A stretch of DNA of 64,000 bases from contig NZ_MIJY01000008.1 of the NCBI RefSeq assembly GCF_001730305.1, positions 1 through 64,000 of the forward strand, given 5' to 3'. Made by a program: the position numbers and the translations under genes. The notes under the pieces are model-generated. The model was not told the origin of the DNA. It made no database searches and worked only from the letters and a program-made list of their open reading frames with translations. Within the stretch, counting starts at the first letter, position 1; each line of letters opens with the position of its first letter. Source of the DNA: Enterococcus termitis (lineage in GTDB: Bacteria > Bacillota > Bacilli > Lactobacillales > Enterococcaceae). Below, piece after piece: positions 59,120-64,000 of the stretch.

Positions 59120-61036
59120 TTAAACAAACTTAGTCGTTTGGAAAGGATAGTCTTTCTGAACGGCTTCTTTTTGGATTGGAATGGTTTTAAGTAACCGAAG
59201 ACCATTTAAAATGACTAATATCGTGCTTCCTTCATGTCCAATCACCCCTAATGGAAGATTGATGATTTGGAAAAAATTTGAAAGAATCAAAATCAAGATT
59301 ACGCTAGCCGAAAATAGGATGTTTTGAGTAACGATCCGTTTCAATTTTTTTGAAAGTAAGTGACTCATTTGCAGTTTTTCTAGATCATTTTGCATCAATA
59401 CGACATCAGCTACATCCATCGCGATGTCTGTTCCATCGCCCATCGCTACACCAATCGCTGCATTCGCTAAAGCGGGCGCATCGTTGATGCCATCTCCAAC
59501 CATAGCATTGATTGTATAGCGTTCTTTTTGTTGCTTAATCAGAACTGTTTTTTCTTCTGGTAAACAATTTGCATGAACTTCATCGATAGCCAGTTCATTT
59601 GCTACAGCTAAAGCAGTTTTTTCTTGGTCACCAGTAATCATGGTCGTGCGAATCCCTGCTTGTTTGAAGTAATCAATAACTTGTTTTGCCTCTGGTTTAG
59701 GGATATCTAATAAGCCAAGATAAGCAACGATCGTTTGATCTTCGAAAAGATAGATGACTGTTTTGCCGTCTTTTTGTAACTGATCAATTTGATCGTGAGT
59801 TGCTGGGTCAATAGAGCTGGAATCATTAAAAGTAATTTTTCCTAATCGCCACTTTGTTTCCTCAATCGTTGTTTCCATTCCAAACCCTACAACATTTTTA
59901 ACTTCGAGTTGCTCGTAATGAGTGACACTTTCATCTTCAAAACGAGCGATTACCGCCTGTGCGAGCGGATGAGTTGATTGCCTTTCCATTGCGACAAGAA
60001 TATCCAAGGCTTGTTGTTTATCTTTTAAAAATACAGCATCAGTAACTATTGGTTTTCCTTTTGTTAAAGTCCCTGTTTTGTCAAACGCAATGGCCTTTAG
60101 ACCAGCCAAATTTTCTAGATAGACGCCACCTTTAAATAAGACGCCGTTTCTGGCACCATTTGAAATGGCGGCTAAAGTGGCTGGTGTAGCAGAAGCGACT
60201 AACGCACATGGAGAAGCCACGACAAGTAAAACCATTCCTCGATAAAAGCTCTCATTCCACGACCAGCCTAAAAAGAAATAAGGAATCAAGATCATCAGTG
60301 GAATGGCAATCAGTACAACTTTTACATAACTATTTTCTAGTTTTTCAATAAAACTTGCTGTTTGTGAAGGGGTATTTTGTGCTTCGTCAACTAAACGAAT
60401 GATTTTAGCAAAAAGTGTATCTTCGCTGTTCTTTGTAACGGTCATTGTAAAAGCTTCTCCCAAGTTGATCGTTCCGCCAAATAATGGATCTTCTGCTTTT
60501 TTTTCAACAGGAATCGATTCTCCTGTGATTGCAGCTTCATCAATAGCAGATGAGCCGGAAGCTAAGGTACCATCAATAGGGATACTGGCACCTTTGGGAA
60601 CAAGCAAAGTGTCACCAATCTGCAACTTTTTAACAGGAACTTCAGTGGTTTTCCCTGTTGAATCAAGTAAATAAGCTGTTTCCGGTTGTAAATTCATCAA
60701 GCTGGCAATCTCTTTTTTACTTTTATTTGTCGTATATTCTTCGAGTGCACCACTAAGGCAAAAAATAAATGTCAACATCGCACCTTCAAACCAGTTACCA
60801 ATGATGCAGGCACCAATAGCAGCTAGAGCCATTAATAAATCGACATTCATGTGCTTGTTTGTGATCGTATCGATCAGACCTTCTTTTGTTTGTTTAAATC
60901 CGCCAAAAAGAATAGCTAAAAGAAAACTGATAAAATAAAATGAAACCCCAAATTTTTCTAAAATCAGCCCGGCGATCATAAAAATAAAACATGCTACAGT
61001 AGCAAGAATTGCTTTTTTATCTTTTGAAATATTCAT
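59120..61036 (-). CDS. P1B-type metal ATPase, probable P1B-4 subgroup (PfeT/FrvA/ZosA-like)
   Basis: The 638-residue ATPase has the phosphorylation site DKTGTLTKGKP, the actuator ITGES, the nucleotide motif HPLAQA, and the hinge MVGDGINDAPALANA. The metal path reads SPC (not CPC) in the sixth helix (VVASPCALVAS), with HEGSTILVILNGLR near the C-terminus. Both are marks of P1B-4 pumps for Fe(II), Co or Zn. There is no N-terminal metal-binding domain. Relatives PfeT and FrvA export Fe(II). ATG 61036 is chosen on GAGGAG 8 nt upstream. Two Fur-type boxes precede it. The metal is inferred. Confidence 0.88.
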   Translation of the reverse strand: MNISKDKKAILATVACFIFMIAGLILEKFGVSFYFISFLLAILFGGFKQTKEGLIDTITNKHMNVDLLMALAAIGACIIGNWFEGAMLTFIFCLSGALEEYTTNKSKKEIASLMNLQPETAYLLDSTGKTTEVPVKKLQIGDTLLVPKGASIPIDGTLASGSSAIDEAAITGESIPVEKKAEDPLFGGTINLGEAFTMTVTKNSEDTLFAKIIRLVDEAQNTPSQTASFIEKLENSYVKVVLIAIPLMILIPYFFLGWSWNESFYRGMVLLVVASPCALVASATPATLAAISNGARNGVLFKGGVYLENLAGLKAIAFDKTGTLTKGKPIVTDAVFLKDKQQALDILVAMERQSTHPLAQAVIARFEDESVTHYEQLEVKNVVGFGMETTIEETKWRLGKITFNDSSSIDPATHDQIDQLQKDGKTVIYLFEDQTIVAYLGLLDIPKPEAKQVIDYFKQAGIRTTMITGDQEKTALAVANELAIDEVHANCLPEEKTVLIKQQKERYTINAMVGDGINDAPALANAAIGVAMGDGTDIAMDVADVVLMQNDLEKLQMSHLLSKKLKRIVTQNILFSASVILILILSNFFQIINLPLGVIGHEGSTILVILNGLRLLKTIPIQKEAVQKDYPFQTTKFV

Positions 61037-61106
61037 GATTATCACTCCTCACTAAGAGCATAACATAAACAGAATCTAATTGATAATGAAATTATCTAAA
61101 TGAGAA

Positions 61107-61121
61107 TGATAGTGATTATCA
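61107..61121. promoter_or_regulatory. Fur box proximal to the P1B ATPase
   Basis: TGATAGTGATTATCA matches the 7-1-7 Fur motif TGATAATNATTATCA with one mismatch. It lies 71 nt before the ATPase start. A looser TGATAAT-GAA-ATTATCT follows nearer the gene at 61081-61097. Confidence 0.7.
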
Positions 61122-61187
61122 TTTAGGTATTTGCTTATTTATAGGTATTCGTTATTGCTTTTAAAATATATTTATTCTAATTAACAA

Positions 61188-61202
61188 TGATAATCATTAT
61201 CA
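61188..61202. promoter_or_regulatory. Perfect Fur-type palindrome, distal
   Basis: TGATAATCATTATCA is a perfect 7-1-7 Fur box, 67 bp beyond the proximal one and between uppP's terminator and the ATPase promoter region. Confidence 0.75.
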
Positions 61203-61210
61203 TTATATGA

Positions 61211-61240
61211 ACAAAAAAAAGAACCGATAAAATCGGTTCT
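61211..61240 (-). terminator. uppP terminator
   Basis: AGAACCGAT pairs with ATCGGTTCT around 3 nt. On the minus strand it is followed by TTTTTTTTG, 7 nt after the uppP stop. Confidence 0.88.
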
Positions 61241-61246
61241 AAAATG

Positions 61247-62077
61247 TTATGAAAATAACCAGTAACTAATCAGTAATACGCCAAGAATGATGCGGTACCA
61301 GCCAAAAGCTGTAAAATCGTTTCGCTTCAAGTAATTTAGCAAGAACTTGATTACGATGATTGAAACAACAAAGGCTACAATAGAACCGGTGAGCAAAACA
61401 AGGATTTCATTGAATCCAAAAGAATTGCCTTTGGCGATGAATTTTACAATTTTTAAAAAGCTCGCCCCAAACATAACTGGAATCCCAAGGAAAAAAGAAA
61501 ATTCTGTCGCAACGAAACGTGAAGCGCCAATAAGGATCGCGCCAAGGATCGTTGCACCTGAACGAGAAGTACCTGGAACCAATGACAACACTTGGAAAAA
61601 GCCAACAATAGCTGCTGCTTTATAAGTGAAACTACTTAGATCCGTACATTTTGGTTTACGTGTTTTGTTTCTTTTTTCGATGACGATGAAGGCTATACCA
61701 TAAACAATTAACATCAATGAAACCGTAAAGAAATTATGGAATTTCGCTTCAAGCCAGTCATCCAACAAAATACCGATGATTCCAGCTGGTACGGTAGCTA
61801 CAACAACTTTTGACCATAAAATCCACGTATCCTTTTTCTCATTTTCATTTTTTTGAGGAGAAAAGGGGTTTAGTTTGTGGAAATAAAGAACAACGACGGC
61901 CATAATCGCTCCTAGCTGGATCACTACATTGAACATCTCCATAAAGTCAGTGCTAAGATTCATTTTAATAAATTCATCGACTAAGATTAAATGTCCAGTA
62001 CTACTGATTGGTAGCCATTCAGTTACTCCCTCGATAATCCCTAAAATAATTGCTTTCCATAAATTTGATAAAAGCAT
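61247..62077 (-). CDS. uppP: Undecaprenyl-diphosphatase
   Basis: The 276-residue membrane enzyme recycles undecaprenyl diphosphate to the monophosphate carrier for wall synthesis and contributes to bacitracin tolerance. EGVTEWLPISSTGHLILV near 16 and PGTSRSGATILGAI near 168 are its two active-site motifs; about eight helices fit the family. AAAGGATTG lies before ATG. It is a single gene ending in a strong terminator. Confidence 0.96.
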   Translation of the reverse strand: MLLSNLWKAIILGIIEGVTEWLPISSTGHLILVDEFIKMNLSTDFMEMFNVVIQLGAIMAVVVLYFHKLNPFSPQKNENEKKDTWILWSKVVVATVPAGIIGILLDDWLEAKFHNFFTVSLMLIVYGIAFIVIEKRNKTRKPKCTDLSSFTYKAAAIVGFFQVLSLVPGTSRSGATILGAILIGASRFVATEFSFFLGIPVMFGASFLKIVKFIAKGNSFGFNEILVLLTGSIVAFVVSIIVIKFLLNYLKRNDFTAFGWYRIILGVLLISYWLFS

Positions 62078-62258
62078 AGGTTCAATCCTTTCAGTGTAAA
62101 AATAATAAAATCACTTTAAGTATACCTTTTCAGTAAAAAAAAACCAACTAACATTTACGAGACATTAAAAAAATTTAGAATCCGTTGATTGACAGTTGTA
62201 TTTATCTTGAGAATTTTCTATACTGTTACTATTCATAACAATTGGAGGAAAAGGACAG

Positions 62259-62750
62259 ATGTTTGGATTTTTAAAAAAGAAAGAGACACCTCAAATCAAT
62301 GAAACATTATATGCAGTAACGACAGGAAAAGTGATTCCTATTAGTGAAGTCAATGATCCTGTATTTTCACAAAAAATGATGGGAGACGGATTTGCAGTAA
62401 TCCCTGAGACTGGAGAAATCTATGCACCGATCGAAGGAAAAGTGCTAAGTGTATTTCAAACAAAGCATGCGGTTGGAATGAAAATGACCAACGGACTGGA
62501 AGTATTATTACACATGGGCATTGATACTGTTGAATTGAACGGTGCACCTTTTACGATCAACGTTACGGAAGGGACAAAAGTTTCTCCTGAAACCTTGATC
62601 GCAACGGTTGATTTGGATGCGATTACTTCAGCAGGAAAAGCGACGGATATGGTGATTGTGATCACGAATATGGATTTAGTGAAACAGTTTGACCTTTCGA
62701 AAACAGGTCAAGTTCGTGCGGGAGAAGCCGTTGGTACAGCCAAGGCATAG
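62259..62750 (+). CDS. PTS glucose-type EIIA component
   Basis: The 163-residue free-standing EIIA of the Glc/Crr class has the phospho-acceptor His in LLHMGID (H85) and the partner His in QTKHAVG (H70). YAPIEGKVLSVF is the typical sandwich strand. It receives phosphate from HPr and passes it to one or more EIIBC permeases that lack their own EIIA. No EIIBC gene is near. GGAGGAAAAGG precedes ATG. It is bounded by a terminator, so monocistronic. Confidence 0.92.
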   Translation: MFGFLKKKETPQINETLYAVTTGKVIPISEVNDPVFSQKMMGDGFAVIPETGEIYAPIEGKVLSVFQTKHAVGMKMTNGLEVLLHMGIDTVELNGAPFTINVTEGTKVSPETLIATVDLDAITSAGKATDMVIVITNMDLVKQFDLSKTGQVRAGEAVGTAKA

Positions 62751-62773
62751 AGAATGAAATAATGTTTTATGAA

Positions 62774-62808
62774 GGAACAGGCAAAGCACAATGCCTGTTC
62801 CTTTTTTA
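62774..62808 (+). terminator. Terminator after EIIA gene
   Basis: GGAACAGGCA pairs perfectly with TGCCTGTTCC around an 8-nt loop, followed by TTTTTT. Confidence 0.92.
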
Positions 62809-62857
62809 GTTATTTTTGAAAAAAAATTCCGTTTTATAAATAATTTAAGTTTTATAC

Positions 62858-62886
62858 TTGAAATATTATTTCAAAACATTTATAAT
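62858..62886 (+). promoter_or_regulatory. mupG promoter with a palindromic operator
   Basis: TTGAAA at 62858-62863, 17 nt and TATAAT at 62881-62886 form a strong promoter. TTGAAATATTATTTCAA at 62858-62874 is a perfect palindrome covering the -35 and half the spacer. Its GAAA/TTTC arms recall operators of RpiR/MurR-family sugar-phosphate repressors. Confidence 0.7.
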
Positions 62887-62915
62887 GAAAGCGAGTTAGA
62901 GAGGAGAAGATAGTG

Positions 62916-63980
62916 ATGTATGGTCTGTCCGTTTTCTTAGGAGAAGAATTAACCGATGAAACTCAAACATATATAGAAACAATGAGCCGGCTCGGAATCA
63001 AGGGGATTTTTACTTCGTTGCATATTCCAGAAGAAGATAGCAAACGATATGCACAACGACTAACGAAGCTTGGTGAGCTAGCTAAAAAAAATGAAATGAA
63101 ATTAATGGTTGATATTTCAGGTGAAGCGTTAAAGCGTGCAGGGTTTTCTTTTGACCGACTGGAAGATATTTTGGCAATAGGAGTCACAGGTTTGCGTATG
63201 GATTATGCGATTTCCAATCAAGAGATTGCACAAGCTTCTCAAATGATCGATATTGGGTTAAATGCCAGCACGATCACTGCCGAAGATGTTGCAGAACTGA
63301 AAAACGATGGAGCTGATTTTTCACGTTTTGAAGCCTGGCACAATTATTATCCTAGACCTGAAACTGGGTTATCATCTCAGTTTTTTGAGCGAAAAAATCA
63401 ATGGCTGAAAGAAGCTGGTTTTAAGGTGTTGGCTTTTGTTCCAGGAGATAAAAACCTGAGAGGTCCGTTGCAACAAGGATTGCCAACCCTTGAAAAACAT
63501 CGCTATGAGCACCCTGTTTCAGCACTGATTGAGTTGAAAACATCTTTTTCAGTAGATGGTGTTTATATCGGAGATCCTCAGCTTTCTGATCGTACGATAA
63601 GGCAATTAGCGTTGTATCTTGATCAGAATGTTCTTGCTTTGGAAGTTGTTGACATCGGCAGTCGTTATTATTCGCATATTTTAGGTGAACATGTGAACCG
63701 TCAAGATGCTGCTAGAGATGTGATCCGCAGTGCAGAAGCTCGTTTTAAACGAATCGACAAGATTAGTCCAGAAACGGCAATGAATCGAACATTGGGCAGT
63801 GTGACAATCGATAACTCGAAATACGGACGGTACATGGGTGAAATACAAGTGACAAAAAAAGAGTTGCCGAAAGATGAGAAAATCAATGTAGCAGCTCAAA
63901 TCATAGCCGAGGATCGTTCGTTAGTGAAATGTATTCAGGCAGGCACCAAATTTAAACTGATACGGAAGGGAACTTTATAA
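62916..63980 (+). CDS. mupG: MupG-family (DUF871) 6-phospho-N-acetylmuramidase
   Basis: The 354-residue protein has an N-terminal TIM barrel (about 1-240, opening YGLSVFLGEEL, with FTSLHIPEED near 34 and EAWHNYYPRPETGLS near 142) and a C-terminal cyclophilin-like domain (about 245-354, DIGSRYYSHI and GRYMGEIQVTKKELP). S. aureus MupG splits MurNAc 6-phosphate-GlcNAc in wall recycling. ATG 62916 follows GAGGAG. It is followed 1 nt later by a probable murQ, the enzyme that handles the released MurNAc 6-phosphate. Confidence 0.9.
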   Translation: MYGLSVFLGEELTDETQTYIETMSRLGIKGIFTSLHIPEEDSKRYAQRLTKLGELAKKNEMKLMVDISGEALKRAGFSFDRLEDILAIGVTGLRMDYAISNQEIAQASQMIDIGLNASTITAEDVAELKNDGADFSRFEAWHNYYPRPETGLSSQFFERKNQWLKEAGFKVLAFVPGDKNLRGPLQQGLPTLEKHRYEHPVSALIELKTSFSVDGVYIGDPQLSDRTIRQLALYLDQNVLALEVVDIGSRYYSHILGEHVNRQDAARDVIRSAEARFKRIDKISPETAMNRTLGSVTIDNSKYGRYMGEIQVTKKELPKDEKINVAAQIIAEDRSLVKCIQAGTKFKLIRKGTL

Positions 63981-63981
63981 A

Positions 63982-64000
63982 ATGGATTTAGAAAAATTGA
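63982..64000 (+). CDS. murQ: Start of a probable MurNAc 6-phosphate etherase gene, cut by window end
   Basis: ATG 63982, just after the mupG stop and with GGAAGGGAAC upstream, opens MDLEKL, as in many MurQ proteins. Only six codons are visible; the call rests mainly on position after mupG. Confidence 0.5.

Overview
The window is low-GC Gram-positive DNA that reads as an Enterococcus chromosome. The evidence is an LPKTG-anchored 5'-nucleotidase, an NlpC/P60 protein with ChW repeats, TTG/GTG starts behind strong AGGAGG sites, a Bacillus-like ylaN-ftsW-pyc-ylbC/F/G/H/I/L order, and a Lactococcus-type PurBox arrangement. It looks close to the E. faecalis group, but I cannot name a species. I see no rRNA, tRNA, CRISPR array or prophage. 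The only mobile DNA is what looks like the 5' end of an IS3-family element cut by the left edge.

Layout. 1-0.2 kb: IS3-like end and a repeated terminator hairpin. 0.2-4.9 kb: oxidoreductase, a small cell-envelope cluster (unknown protein, Thr-rich membrane peptide, GH73 glucosaminidase, TIM-barrel protein) and a secreted NlpC/P60-ChW protein. 5-7 kb: guanine riboswitch with xpt-pbuX. 7.2-21.2 kb: the complete de novo purine pathway in two blocks, purE-K-B and purC-S-Q-L-F-M-N-H-D. The blocks are split by a minus-strand pair (pyrophosphatase-like protein and an unknown). 21.3-25.1 kb: orphan Phd-like protein, a radical-SAM/DUF4130 DNA-repair-type pair under a probable LexA box, and a HAD phosphatase. 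25.4-31.5 kb: cell-wall 5'-nucleotidase, NCS2 purine permease, MFS transporter, YjzD. 31.6-39.1 kb: dnaE, pfkA, pyk, adhP. 39.3-49.4 kb: a frameshifted GNAT gene, a 51-residue membrane peptide, then ylaN-ftsW-pyc-ylbC-ylbF-ylbG-rsmD-coaD-ylbL. 49.5-50.9 kb: ECF sigma factor with a membrane PH-domain protein. 51-56.4 kb: comEA-comEB-comEC-holA, a SnoaL-like protein and rpsT. 56.6-64 kb: phosphate transporter with its DUF47 partner, HD hydrolase, Fur-box-preceded P1B-type ATPase, uppP, a glucose-type EIIA, and mupG followed by the first codons of a probable murQ.

The main theme is purine supply. Salvage (xpt-pbuX behind a riboswitch, an NCS2 permease, an extracellular 5'-nucleotidase) sits with the whole IMP pathway. 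Three promoters (purE, purC, NCS2 permease) share one geometry: a PurBox whose CGAA lies exactly 42 nt before the -35, followed by a 17-nt spacer. This puts the box near -76, as known for PurR activation in Lactococcus.

The most interesting less-described items are the radical-SAM/DUF4130 operon with a 13/14 SOS box on its start region, the ECF sigma/PH-domain pair, the Fur-box-flanked P1B-4-like ATPase, the altered small pyrophosphatase-like protein inside the purine locus, and an orphan Phd-like gene with a palindrome in its promoter.
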